A stretch of 64,000 nt of DNA from Acuticoccus sediminis. GTDB lineage: Bacteria; Pseudomonadota; Alphaproteobacteria; Rhizobiales; Amorphaceae. Shown here in pieces: positions 1-8,148 of this stretch. How positions within the stretch are numbered: the first letter of the stretch is position 1; every line of letters begins with the position of its first letter. Below the pieces are notes generated by a model that did no database searches, was not told where the DNA came from, and was given only the letters and a program-made list of their open reading frames with translations. The stretch covers positions 186,001 to 250,000 of the forward strand of contig NZ_QHHQ01000005.1 of assembly GCF_003258595.1 (NCBI RefSeq). Direction: 5' to 3'. The translations under genes and the position numbers were made by a program.

Positions 1-388
1 CGTAGTGGACGGCGTAGAGGAAGTAGTAGGCGGCGAAAGCCGCGGCGAGCAGCACGACCGAAAGGCCGAGGAACAGGAGCAGCCGGCGCCGTCGCGTCCG
101 GGCGCGCGGGTCGGCGGCGGGCTGTGCGGCGGGTTCGCCGGTCCCCTCGTGAGACGGCGGAGCTTCGGCAGCGGGAGTGTCAGCCGGCGGCGCGGCGGGT
201 TCGGGATGCTCCGGTTCGGGTACCTCGCGGCGGCGGCCTTCTCCGGCGCCGGGCGGCGGTGCATCGGCGGGCGGGGCGTCCGGCGCACGGGCGGTGGTCT
301 CCGGCGCTGGGTCGGGTGGGTCGACGCGGTCGCGGGCGTGATCCTCCCTCGCGCCACGCTCCTCGAAACGCGTGATCTGGTCGGTCAT
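1..388 (-). CDS. HlyD/EmrA-type membrane fusion protein, N-terminal part (runs off the left edge)
   Basis: Reading the minus strand from the ATG at 388 gives 129 open codons to the edge of the window. Residues 1-97 are a Pro/Ala/Glu-rich cytoplasmic stretch. A run of arginines (about 96-102) and one hydrophobic helix (about 103-124) follow, and the last residues are YYFLYAVHY. This N-in single-helix layout, ending in a YxxY/HY segment just before the first beta strand, is that of EmrA/HlyD periplasmic adaptors of tripartite efflux or secretion systems. A GGAG Shine-Dalgarno lies about 8 bases before the ATG. The barrel-sandwich domain that would prove the family is outside the window, so this is an inference from the N-terminus only. 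The proline-rich leader is unusually long for the family. Confidence 0.6.
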   Translation of the reverse strand, partial: MTDQITRFEERGAREDHARDRVDPPDPAPETTARAPDAPPADAPPPGAGEGRRREVPEPEHPEPAAPPADTPAAEAPPSHEGTGEPAAQPAADPRARTRRRRLLLFLGLSVVLLAAAFAAYYFLYAVHY

Positions 389-452
389 CGGGCATTCTCC
401 GAACCGCGAACGTGTCGCAGTTAAGCTAGAGTGCGCCTGGACCCGGCTGAAT

Positions 453-466
453 CATCCCTAGGGATG
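453..466. promoter_or_regulatory. 14-bp perfect palindrome upstream of the membrane fusion gene
   Basis: CATCCCTAGGGATG is an exact inverted repeat centred 71-72 bases upstream of the start codon at 388, in the 240-base gap before the SDR gene. The position suits an operator for a dimeric repressor such as the TetR/MarR types that often control efflux genes. No such regulator gene is inside the window, so this is only a candidate. Confidence 0.3.
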
Positions 467-628
467 TCCGGCCTATATTCGGGTGGGGCGGGCTCTGCAG
501 TCTGGCATCGGCGAGGCGACCCGACTGCGCAAGACAGGCCGTCCGAAGTGCCAAGGACAAATCGTCTCCGCGCGCGAGGGTTCCCGCGCGCCGCTGCACA
601 TCAGCCCTGCGCCCAGCGGCGGCGGCGC

Positions 629-1324
629 TCAGGCCGCGAGGTAGCCGCCGTCCACCGGGACGATCGCGCCATGGACGTAGGACGCCTCGGGGGAGAGAAG
701 AAACGCCACGACCCTGGCGATCTCCGACGTGTCGGCCCAGCGGCCGAGGGGGATGCGGGCGTCGATCCGCGCGCGGCGGGCGGCGTCGTTGCGCGCGCCC
801 TCGGAGATGCGCGTCTCCACCCAGCCGGGCGCGACCGCGTTGACGCGGATGCCGCGCTGCCCCCACGCCACCGCGAAGGAGCGGGTGAGCGCGGCGACGG
901 CGCCCTTGCTGGTCCCGTAGGCCGGCGCGGCCGGGTTGCCGAACCAGCTCCACATCGAGGCGATGTTGACCACCGAGCCGCCGCCAGCCGCCAGCGCTTC
1001 GGCCGCCGCGTTGATCGACGCCAGGACGCCGGTCACGTTGACGGACATTACCTTCTCGAACACCGCCGGGTCCCATTCCTCGCCGTAGCGGATCGTGCCG
1101 GCGCAGGTGACGAGGCCGCCGAGGCGTCCGATCGGCTCGAACACGTCCCGGAGCGCCGCCGGGTCGGTCACGTCGCACTCCGCGAACCGCGCGGCCCCGG
1201 GGAAGCCGGCGTCCCGTTCAAGGCCGGCGGCCGTCACCTCCCAGCCGCGTTCAGCGAGGAGCGTCGTCGTCGCGAGGCCGATCCCGGTGCCGCCGCCGGT
1301 GACGACGACGGTCCGCGCGCTCAT
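629..1324 (-). CDS. short-chain dehydrogenase/reductase
   Basis: 231-residue classical SDR. The glycine-rich nucleotide motif TGGGTGIG is at residues 8-15, the N-N-A-G equivalent is TCAG near 75, and the catalytic Ser and Y-x3-K are present (NIAS then YGTSK). The C-terminal VDGGY motif is complete. It should oxidise or reduce a hydroxyl/carbonyl group with NAD(P) in the cytoplasm. Its ATG overlaps the stop of the upstream dehydrogenase gene in an ATGA arrangement, so the two are translationally coupled. It is the last gene of the LacI-controlled catabolic operon, which suggests a role in a sugar or polyol pathway. The substrate cannot be read from the sequence. Confidence 0.9.
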   Translation of the reverse strand: MSARTVVVTGGGTGIGLATTTLLAERGWEVTAAGLERDAGFPGAARFAECDVTDPAALRDVFEPIGRLGGLVTCAGTIRYGEEWDPAVFEKVMSVNVTGVLASINAAAEALAAGGGSVVNIASMWSWFGNPAAPAYGTSKGAVAALTRSFAVAWGQRGIRVNAVAPGWVETRISEGARNDAARRARIDARIPLGRWADTSEIARVVAFLLSPEASYVHGAIVPVDGGYLAA

Positions 1325-2394
1325 CGGATGGCCCCGGGCGCTGCGGCGAGCGCGGTGTCGAGCGAGCGCATCGCGGCGACGAGATCGGCCGCGGTGAGCG
1401 GCCGGGCGTAGTTCGTGGCGTAGGGCGCCCGCAGGGAGACCTCGGCGATGTGCTCGAAGTCCGCGTGGTCGGTGACGCCGTAGTCCGCGAAGGACGTCGG
1501 CAGCGAGAGGCGGCGGAAGAAGGCGGCGAGCTCGGCGATCTCCGACTCGCTCCCCTGCCCCGCCGCGAGTTGCGTCAGCGTGCCGAGGGCCACCAGCTCG
1601 CCATGCAGGAGACCGGAGAGCTGCGGCATCACCGAGAAGCCGCGCACCATCGAGTGCGCGATGGAGAGGCCGCCGCTCTCGAACGCCAGACCGCTGAGGA
1701 GGATCGCCGCCTCCACCACGCGCTCGAATGCGGCGTCCGGCGTCGTGACCGCGAGCGCCGCCTCCCCGTCGGCCAGCAGGATCTCGCGGGCGCGGCCGAC
1801 GATCGCCTTCGTCAGCTCGGTCGGCGCACCGCCGAAGAAGTTGAGGCCGCCCGCCGAGAGCGCGCCGGCGAGCTCGTAGGTCTTCGACATGGCGTCGCCG
1901 ATCCCGGCCGCGAGGAAGCGCCGGGGGGCGCCGGCGATCACCGCGGTGTCGACGAGGACCAGCGCGGGATTGGTCTTCATGCGGATCACGCCGTCCACCT
2001 CGTGGGCGGGCGTGTAGACCACCGCGATGTGGCTCGTCGGGCTGTCGTTGGATGCGATCGTCGGCACGATGCCGACCGGCAGGCCCCGGGCCAGCGCCGC
2101 TCCCTTGGCGGTGTCGATCGCCTTGCCGCCACCGATACCCAGCACCATGCGGGCGTCGCCCACCTCGTCGGCCCGGGCGGCAATCTCGTCGCGGGTGCAC
2201 TCGCCGCCGAAGGACAGGAGCCGTACGCCGGGAAGCTGGCGCTCCACCTCGGCGCCGATGAGGTCGCGCGCCACGGGGTCGACGATCGCCGCGACAGGGC
2301 CGCCGCCGAAGATCGCCACCTCGTCGGCGAGGCGCGTGATGGCGCCCGGCCCCTGCACGTAGCGCTGCGGCGCGCCGAGAATCCGAATGGTCAT
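1321..2394 (-). CDS. iron-containing alcohol dehydrogenase, glycerol dehydrogenase (GldA)-like
   Basis: 357 residues, the usual length of the GldA branch. The dinucleotide-binding GIGGGKAIDTAKG motif is near residues 82-94 and the PTIASNDSPTS segment typical of glycerol dehydrogenases follows. Likely metal ligands are an Asp in GIGDAMSK and His residues in SIAHSM and LLHGEL. The family oxidises glycerol or related vicinal diols with NAD+; sn-glycerol-1-phosphate dehydrogenases share the fold. It starts three bases after the permease stop and overlaps the SDR gene by four bases, so it belongs to the same transcript. A polyol or a reduced sugar derivative is the likely substrate class, by inference from the kinase and importer genes of the operon. 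Confidence 0.88.
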   Translation of the reverse strand: MTIRILGAPQRYVQGPGAITRLADEVAIFGGGPVAAIVDPVARDLIGAEVERQLPGVRLLSFGGECTRDEIAARADEVGDARMVLGIGGGKAIDTAKGAALARGLPVGIVPTIASNDSPTSHIAVVYTPAHEVDGVIRMKTNPALVLVDTAVIAGAPRRFLAAGIGDAMSKTYELAGALSAGGLNFFGGAPTELTKAIVGRAREILLADGEAALAVTTPDAAFERVVEAAILLSGLAFESGGLSIAHSMVRGFSVMPQLSGLLHGELVALGTLTQLAAGQGSESEIAELAAFFRRLSLPTSFADYGVTDHADFEHIAEVSLRAPYATNYARPLTAADLVAAMRSLDTALAAAPGAIR

Positions 2395-2397
2395 GGG

Positions 2398-3228
2398 TCA
2401 GCCTTTCACCGCGCCGGCCGTCAGGCCCTGCACGAAGTAGCGCGACAGCATCACGAAGGCGGCGAACAGCGGCAGCGCGATCAGGGTCGAGCCGGCCATC
2501 ACGTCGCCCCACCGCAGGTCGAACGCTCCCACCATCGACGCGAGGCCGAGCGGCACCGTCTTGTTGGCGTCGGAGCCGATCATGACGAGGGCGAAGGTGT
2601 AGTCCGTCCAGGAGAGGAGGAAGGCGAAGATCGCCACCGTCACGAGCCCCGGCACGGAGAGCGGCAGCACGACCCGCAGGAAGGCGCCGAGCCGGGTGCA
2701 GCCGTCGACCATCGCGGCCTCCTCGAGCTCGAACGGCATCGTCTTGAAGAAGCCCCAGAGGAACCAGACGCCGAGCGGCATCGTGATGGTGAGGTGCGAT
2801 ATGACGAGGGACAGCAGCGTGTCGTTGAGCCCCACCTTGGCGAACATCGCGTAGAGCGGGATCGCCAGCAGCAGCGGCGGGAACATGTAGGCGTAGAGCA
2901 TCCCGCCGATGATCATCTGCTTGCCGCGGATCCGTTGCCGCGTGACGCCGTAGGCGATCATGATGGAGAGCACCATCGTCAGCACCACGGTGGAGACGGC
3001 GACGATGAGGCTGTTGAGGAACTGGCGCGGATAGTCCGTCTGGGCGAGGAGGCTGATGTAGTAGTCGAGCGTCAGGCGGTCGGGCACCAGCGTCGGGTTC
3101 ATCAGCATGTCCTGCGTCGGACGCAGGGATGAGACGATCATCCAGTAGATCGGAAACGCGCTGTAGACCGCGAGGACCACGGCCGCGACGTAGACGCCGG
3201 CGCGCCCGGCGATGCGCGAGGGGGTCAT
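2398..3228 (-). CDS. carbohydrate ABC transporter permease (MalG/UgpE type)
   Basis: 276-residue inner-membrane protein with six predicted helices. The cytoplasmic EAA loop reads ELEEAAMVDGCTRLGAFLRV, which contacts the ATPase in this family. The ATG at 3228 overlaps the stop of the companion permease in an ATGA arrangement. It pairs with the permease at 3225-4085, the binding protein at 4213 and the ATPase at 5585 to form a complete CUT1-type sugar/polyol importer. The longer open frame upstream in the same phase is antisense-like composition and not part of the protein. Confidence 0.92.
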   Translation of the reverse strand: MTPSRIAGRAGVYVAAVVLAVYSAFPIYWMIVSSLRPTQDMLMNPTLVPDRLTLDYYISLLAQTDYPRQFLNSLIVAVSTVVLTMVLSIMIAYGVTRQRIRGKQMIIGGMLYAYMFPPLLLAIPLYAMFAKVGLNDTLLSLVISHLTITMPLGVWFLWGFFKTMPFELEEAAMVDGCTRLGAFLRVVLPLSVPGLVTVAIFAFLLSWTDYTFALVMIGSDANKTVPLGLASMVGAFDLRWGDVMAGSTLIALPLFAAFVMLSRYFVQGLTAGAVKG

Positions 3229-4085
3229 TTCGCCTTCTCCATCGGGAAGAGCAGGAAGTACAGCGACACCACGGCCATCAGGACGACGAAGGAGAGCGTC
3301 GCCACCGCCGCCCCGGACCCGATGTCGTAGAGCGTGAACGCCTTGCGGTAGGAGAGGACGGGGAGGTGCTCGGTCGCGCCGAGCGGGCCGCCCTGGGTGG
3401 TCAGCCAGATCACGTCGAACTTGTTGAACATCCACACGCTGCGCAGGAGGATGATCACGGTCAGTATCGGCCGCAGCGACGGCAGCGTGACGTGGAAGAA
3501 CCGGCGGATCGGACCTGCCCCGTCGACGCGCGCCGCCTCGTAGAGCTGCTGCGGCACCGTCTGCAGGCCGGCAAGGAAGGTCGTCGTGACGAACGGCGTC
3601 CACAGCCAGACCGAGATCAGGATGACCGAGACCATCGACGCGGTCTCCGTCTCGAACCAGTAGATCGGCGGCAGGCCGAGGTCGTCCATGGTGATGGTGA
3701 CGATGCCGAGCGAGCCGTCGACCATCCACTTGAACGTCAGCACGGCGATGACGGTTGGCAGGAGATAGGGCAGGAACGCGACGCCACGCAGCAGGGTGCG
3801 CCCGAAGAAGCGCTGGTTGAGGAGCAGCGCGAAGCCGATCCCGAGCACCACCTGCAGGACGATCGAGAGCCCGGCGTAGACGATGCCGTTCCAGAGCGCG
3901 TTCCAGAACTCGGCGCTCTGCAGGACGGCGGCGTACTTCGCGAGGCCCACCCATTGGGGCTCGGACGTCAGCGAGGGCGCATCGTAGAAGCTGAGCGAGA
4001 CGGCATAGATCGCGGGGCCGACGATCAGCACCAGGGTCGCGATGACGCCGACGGCGAGGAAGCCGGGCAACATCCAGCGGGTCAT
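3225..4085 (-). CDS. carbohydrate ABC transporter permease (MalF/UgpA type)
   Basis: 286 residues with an N-terminal helix (about 7-28) and further membrane segments. The EAA loop is QLYEAARVDGAGPIRRFFHV near residues 175-195. It is the first permease of the CUT1 importer and overlaps the second permease by four bases. A 127-base gap holding stable hairpins separates it from the binding-protein gene, as is common where the binding protein is made in excess. Substrate specificity resides in the binding protein and cannot be assigned. Confidence 0.92.
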   Translation of the reverse strand: MTRWMLPGFLAVGVIATLVLIVGPAIYAVSLSFYDAPSLTSEPQWVGLAKYAAVLQSAEFWNALWNGIVYAGLSIVLQVVLGIGFALLLNQRFFGRTLLRGVAFLPYLLPTVIAVLTFKWMVDGSLGIVTITMDDLGLPPIYWFETETASMVSVILISVWLWTPFVTTTFLAGLQTVPQQLYEAARVDGAGPIRRFFHVTLPSLRPILTVIILLRSVWMFNKFDVIWLTTQGGPLGATEHLPVLSYRKAFTLYDIGSGAAVATLSFVVLMAVVSLYFLLFPMEKAK

Positions 4086-4101
4086 TCCATGTCTCCCAAA
4101 G

Positions 4102-4198
4102 GGGGGCGCGGACGCGTCCCCCGCCCTCGCGGGCGGAGGTCGCGCTCGGATGCGGCGTGACGGGCGCCGCCTACCGGCCGGGACCGGCCGGAGGCGGC
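4102..4198 (-). promoter_or_regulatory. intercistronic GC-rich hairpins between binding-protein and permease genes
   Basis: The gap contains a strong inverted repeat at 4166-4198 (arms GCCGCCT+CCGGCC and GGCCGG+AGGCGGC, one bulged base, six-base loop). A second, smaller hairpin lies at 4121-4136 (CCGCCC/GGGCGG). On the minus-strand transcript they lie just after the binding-protein stop codon. There is no following U tract, so an RNA 3'-end stabiliser or partial attenuator of the malE-malF kind is more likely than a full terminator. Confidence 0.5.
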
Positions 4199-4212
4199 TG
4201 CCCGCGGGGGCG

Positions 4213-5538
4213 TCAGTCGATGAGCTCGCGCATCTTCGCGGCGGCGACGTCCACGGCCTCGCCCGAATCCATGCCGCGCAGGATCTTGTTCTGCAGCATC
4301 TCCGGCAGCGCGAACGACTCGAAGACGGTGCCCGGGCGCACGTCCGGCCGCGGCCCCTGCGTGTCGATCGAGGTCAGCACTACCGAGGGGTCGGTGATGA
4401 GGCCGCGCATCGTCTCGATCGCATCGCCGTACTTCTGGACGAGCGGGTTCGCGCGCCACTGGTCGTTGTCGTAGATGTCGAGGCGGGCGGGCTGGAAATG
4501 CACCGGCGCGGTGTGCAGGAAGTCGACCAGCCGCTCCGTGGTGAGCCAGCGCATGAACTCCATGGCCGGGCCGGTGTTGTCGGTGTTGAGCACGACCCAG
4601 CCATCGTAGCCGTGGCTGACGGCCTTCTGCTTGCCGGCCGAATCCATGTACGGCATCACGCTGAGGTTCGCCGCCATGTCCGGGTTGTCGCGCTCGGCGA
4701 CCTCGTAGACGCGGCCCGCGTAGGAGCCGTGCGCCACCGTGCCGGCGACGAGGTTGGTCAGCATCTCGCCGTAGCTCGCCTGCAGCGCCCCCGGCGGCAT
4801 CGTCGGGTAGATGCGCGCCATGAAGTCGAGGTAGGCGGCCGCCTTCGGCTTCATCTCGTCATTGTCGAGCAGGACGTTCCAGTTGTCGTCGAACAGCTTC
4901 ACGCCCTCGGCCCACATGAAGCCGAAGGACATCCAGTTGGTGGCGCTGTTGGAGCCGATGGGGAAGAGGCAGCCCTTGCGGCGGCCCTTCACCAGCGCCT
5001 CGCAGTTGGAGGCGAAGGCGTCCCACGTCTCGGGGATCTCGAGCCCGTTCTCCTCGTAGAGGTCGTTGCGGTAGTAGATGAGCGCGAGGTTGTAGTCGAA
5101 CGGGTACCAGTAGACCTTCCCGTCGATGGGGAAGAGGATGTTGTTGCCCCACTCGTGGGCGTCGGTCAGCTCGTTGAGCGGAACGATCTGCCCCTCCTCC
5201 GCGAGCAGCAGCACGTGGCCGATGAAGCCGACGTTGGCGACGTCGTATGGCTGGCCGGAGCGGATGCCGTTGGTGATCTTGGTGAAGGTCTCGGCGAGCG
5301 GCACCGAGTCGACGATCACCTCGATGCCGGTCTTGGCCTGGTACTCTTCCGCGGCCTTGGCGAAGAAGGCGAGGCTGTCCTTGCCGGTCTCGCAGTTGAG
5401 GAAGCGGATCGGCCGCCCCTGCGCGCGCAGCGCCGGCGCGGCGAGGCCCGACAGCGCGATCCCCGCCCCCAGCGCGCCGACGCCACGAAGGGTCTGCCGG
5501 CGGGTCCACATGCCGTTCTTCGACGTCCATTTCGTCAT
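4213..5538 (-). CDS. extracellular sugar-binding protein of an ABC transporter
   Basis: 441 residues from the ATG at 5538, chosen because a GGAGG Shine-Dalgarno lies 8 bases before it. The N-terminus carries a Tat-type signal (RRQTL at about 13-17, hydrophobic core, cleavage near ALRAQG), so the protein would be exported folded. The body has the family 1 solute-binding fold, with motifs such as YDVANVGFIGH and IPETWDAFASNCEAL. It delivers substrate to the permeases encoded just downstream. CUT1 systems usually take up oligosaccharides, polyols or glycerol phosphate. The neighbouring kinase and dehydrogenases point to a polyol or ketose, but this is inference. Confidence 0.9.
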   Translation of the reverse strand: MTKWTSKNGMWTRRQTLRGVGALGAGIALSGLAAPALRAQGRPIRFLNCETGKDSLAFFAKAAEEYQAKTGIEVIVDSVPLAETFTKITNGIRSGQPYDVANVGFIGHVLLLAEEGQIVPLNELTDAHEWGNNILFPIDGKVYWYPFDYNLALIYYRNDLYEENGLEIPETWDAFASNCEALVKGRRKGCLFPIGSNSATNWMSFGFMWAEGVKLFDDNWNVLLDNDEMKPKAAAYLDFMARIYPTMPPGALQASYGEMLTNLVAGTVAHGSYAGRVYEVAERDNPDMAANLSVMPYMDSAGKQKAVSHGYDGWVVLNTDNTGPAMEFMRWLTTERLVDFLHTAPVHFQPARLDIYDNDQWRANPLVQKYGDAIETMRGLITDPSVVLTSIDTQGPRPDVRPGTVFESFALPEMLQNKILRGMDSGEAVDVAAAKMRELID

Positions 5539-5584
5539 TGGTCTTCCTCCCAAAACCCCGCGTGTGCCGCGGTCTTCGTATCGA

Positions 5585-6652
5585 TTATGCGGCGGCCAGC
5601 TCGGCCGTCCGGATGCGCTCGCCGCTTGTGCGGTCGAACAGGTGGATCGCGGCCGGGCGGGCCGTGATCGTCAGCGTGTCACCGATGGACCGGTCGTCCC
5701 TGCGGTCGGTCATCACCCGGATCCGGTGGCCGCCGAGTTCGCCGATGAAAAGCGTCTGCGAGCCGAGCTGCTCGATTCCTCGGATCCTGAGCGGCGCCCC
5801 CTCCCCGCCCGGCGTCAGCGCCTCGGGGCGGATGCCGGCGGTGACGGGACCGTCCGCCGCGCCCGCCGGCGCCTCCAGCGAGACCCCCTCGCCGAGGACG
5901 AGGCGGCCGCCCGCGATGTCGGCCGCGACGAGGTTCATCTCGGGCGAGCCGATGAAGCCGGCGACGAAGGCGTTGGCGGGCCGGTCGTAGACGGCGAGCG
6001 GCGAGCCGATCTGCTGCACATGGCCGTCGCGCATGATGACGATGCGGTCCGCGAGCGTCATCGCCTCGGTCTGGTCGTGCGTGACGTAGAGCATCGCCTT
6101 GCCGATCCGCCGCTGCAGCAGCGCGATCTCCTCGCGCATGCGCGCCCGCAGCTTGGCGTCGAGGTTGGAGAGCGGCTCGTCGAGCAGGAAGATGGCCGGG
6201 TCGCGCACCAGCGCGCGGCCGAGCGCGACGCGCTGCATCTGCCCGCCGGAGAGCTGGCCGGGCTTCCTCTCTAGGAGGTGCGTGATGTCGAGCATCTCGG
6301 CCGCCGCGTCGACCCGCCGGGTGATCTCGTCGGGCGGCGTGCCGCGCATCTTGAGGCCGAAGGCGAGGTTGTTGCGGATCGTCTTGTGCGGATAGAGCGC
6401 ATAGTTCTGGAACACCATCGCGATGTCCCGGTCCTTCGGCTCCAGCCTGGTGACGTCGCGCCCGCCGATGAAGAGCTGGCCGGCGCTGATGGTCTCCAGT
6501 CCCGCCACCATCCGCAGCGTCGTCGACTTGCCGCAGCCCGACGGGCCGAGCAGCACGATGAGCTCGCCCTTGGCGATCTCGAGGTCCACGCCCTCGACGG
6601 CGACGACGCGGCCATAGGTCTTGCGCATCCCGCGCAGGGAGACTTCGGCCAT
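5585..6652 (-). CDS. sugar ABC transporter ATP-binding protein (UgpC/MalK type)
   Basis: 355 residues. Walker A is GPSGCGKST (near 38-46), the signature is LSGGQMQRVALGRAL, Walker B is IFLLDEPLSNLD and the switch histidine is in VTHDQTEA. The C-terminal third (from about 240) is the TOBE/OB regulatory domain found in MalK/UgpC proteins. The start codon shares one base with the stop of the kinase gene (TGATG). It energises the importer formed with the genes at 2398-5538. Confidence 0.93.
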   Translation of the reverse strand: MAEVSLRGMRKTYGRVVAVEGVDLEIAKGELIVLLGPSGCGKSTTLRMVAGLETISAGQLFIGGRDVTRLEPKDRDIAMVFQNYALYPHKTIRNNLAFGLKMRGTPPDEITRRVDAAAEMLDITHLLERKPGQLSGGQMQRVALGRALVRDPAIFLLDEPLSNLDAKLRARMREEIALLQRRIGKAMLYVTHDQTEAMTLADRIVIMRDGHVQQIGSPLAVYDRPANAFVAGFIGSPEMNLVAADIAGGRLVLGEGVSLEAPAGAADGPVTAGIRPEALTPGGEGAPLRIRGIEQLGSQTLFIGELGGHRIRVMTDRRDDRSIGDTLTITARPAAIHLFDRTSGERIRTAELAAA

Positions 6653-8148
6653 CAGCGGGCGCCCCTCGCGGCGGCGACGAGATCGTGGTTCACGCCCGTC
6701 AGCGCCTGCGTCGCGGCACGGAAGAGGCCGAATCCGGTCTCGTAGACCGACGCGTTCTCGGGATTGGGGTGGAGCGTCTCGCCGACGCGGATCGCCCGCG
6801 CGGCGTCGTCCGTGTCGCTGAAGACACCGGCGCCGATACCGGCGATGAGCGCGGCCCCGAACGAGGCGTCGCCCTGCTCCGGAACCTCGATGGTGAGGCC
6901 CGTCACGTCGGCGATGGTCTGCCGCCACAATGCGCTGCGCGTGCCGCCGCCGACGAGGCGGGCGGTGGTGAAGCCCATGCCGCGCTGCCGCAGCACCTCG
7001 AGGCAGTCCCGCAGCGAGTAGGCGACGCCCTCGTAGAGCGCGCGGCACATGTGCGCCGCCTTGTGCGCGAAGCCGAGGCCCACGAACGAGGCCCGCAGGT
7101 CCGGGTCCCAGTAGGGGCTGCGCTCGCCGGAGAGGTAGGGGTGGAAGAGGAGCCCCTCCGACCCGGCGGGCACGGTCTGCGCCTTCCGGTCCATCCCGTC
7201 GAAGCCGATGTCCTCGAACAGCGCGTCACGCAGCCAGCGGTGGGCCGAGGCGCACGAGTTGGTGGCGGTGATGGCGTAGTAGTGGCCGGGGACGAGGTGC
7301 GGATAATGGATGACGTCGTCCGAGAAGGCGGGCGTTGCGGTGAGGGTCGAGACGGTGGCGGCGGTGGCGAGCTTCAGCGCGCCGATGCCGGGGCGCGTCA
7401 TCCCCGCCGAGTAGGTCTCGGCGTTCGTGTCGGACGTGCCGCAGATGACGGTCGTCCCGGCGCGAAGGCCGGTCTCGGCGGCGGCCGCCTCGGTCACCGT
7501 GCCGGTGGCGTCGGTGGAGCGGACGATCGCCGGCAGGACGGCGGTCCTGATCCCCGCCATCTCGCACAGCGCGTCCGACCAGCCGCCGTTCTGCGCGTCG
7601 GCCAGCATGATGCCCCAGGCGTCGGTGAGGTCGGTGGCGCGGCTGCCGTCGAGCTTGCGGCGCAACCAGTCCTTGGCCGGCGTCAGGCTGCGGATCCGGG
7701 CGTGCACGTCCGGCTCCTCGTCGGCGAGCCACATGAGCTGCGGCAGGGTCCAGGTGGCGCTGATCCGGTTGCCGGAGCGTTTCAGGATCTCCGTACCCGC
7801 CTCGGCCCGGCCGCGGGTGACCTGCGCGCCGGAGCGCGCGTCGTTCCACATGATCGCCGGACGCAGCACCTCGCCCGCCTCGTCCTCGAGCACGCTGGTG
7901 TGCGCGCCCGCTGTAAGCGACAGCGCGACGACGCGGTCCGGGTCGACGCCCGCCTCCCACAGCGACTTCAGAGAGGCGACGAGCGCGACCCACCAGCCGG
8001 CGGGGTCCTGCTCGCTGTGGCCCGGCTTCGGGACCAGCGTCTCGACGGGGGCGGAGGCGCTCGCCACGACCTCCCCCGCACCGGTGATGACGGTCGACTT
8101 CAGCGAGCCCGCGCCGAGGTCGATGCCGAGAAGCAGCGGCTCAGACAT
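6652..8148 (-). CDS. FGGY-family carbohydrate kinase (xylulokinase-like)
   Basis: 498 residues from the ATG at 8148, which overlaps the oxidase stop by eight bases. The N-terminal ATP-binding motif is GIDLGAGSLKST (about 8-19) and the second domain carries the GGGTRSALWRQ phosphate-binding segment characteristic of FGGY kinases. The enzyme phosphorylates a sugar or polyol with ATP in the cytoplasm. Family members include xylulokinase, glycerol kinase, ribulokinase and erythritol kinase; overall length and motifs are closest to xylulokinases. In this operon it probably traps the imported or oxidised substrate. An ATG nine bases further upstream is an alternative start. Confidence 0.87.
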   Translation of the reverse strand: MSEPLLLGIDLGAGSLKSTVITGAGEVVASASAPVETLVPKPGHSEQDPAGWWVALVASLKSLWEAGVDPDRVVALSLTAGAHTSVLEDEAGEVLRPAIMWNDARSGAQVTRGRAEAGTEILKRSGNRISATWTLPQLMWLADEEPDVHARIRSLTPAKDWLRRKLDGSRATDLTDAWGIMLADAQNGGWSDALCEMAGIRTAVLPAIVRSTDATGTVTEAAAAETGLRAGTTVICGTSDTNAETYSAGMTRPGIGALKLATAATVSTLTATPAFSDDVIHYPHLVPGHYYAITATNSCASAHRWLRDALFEDIGFDGMDRKAQTVPAGSEGLLFHPYLSGERSPYWDPDLRASFVGLGFAHKAAHMCRALYEGVAYSLRDCLEVLRQRGMGFTTARLVGGGTRSALWRQTIADVTGLTIEVPEQGDASFGAALIAGIGAGVFSDTDDAARAIRVGETLHPNPENASVYETGFGLFRAATQALTGVNHDLVAAARGAR

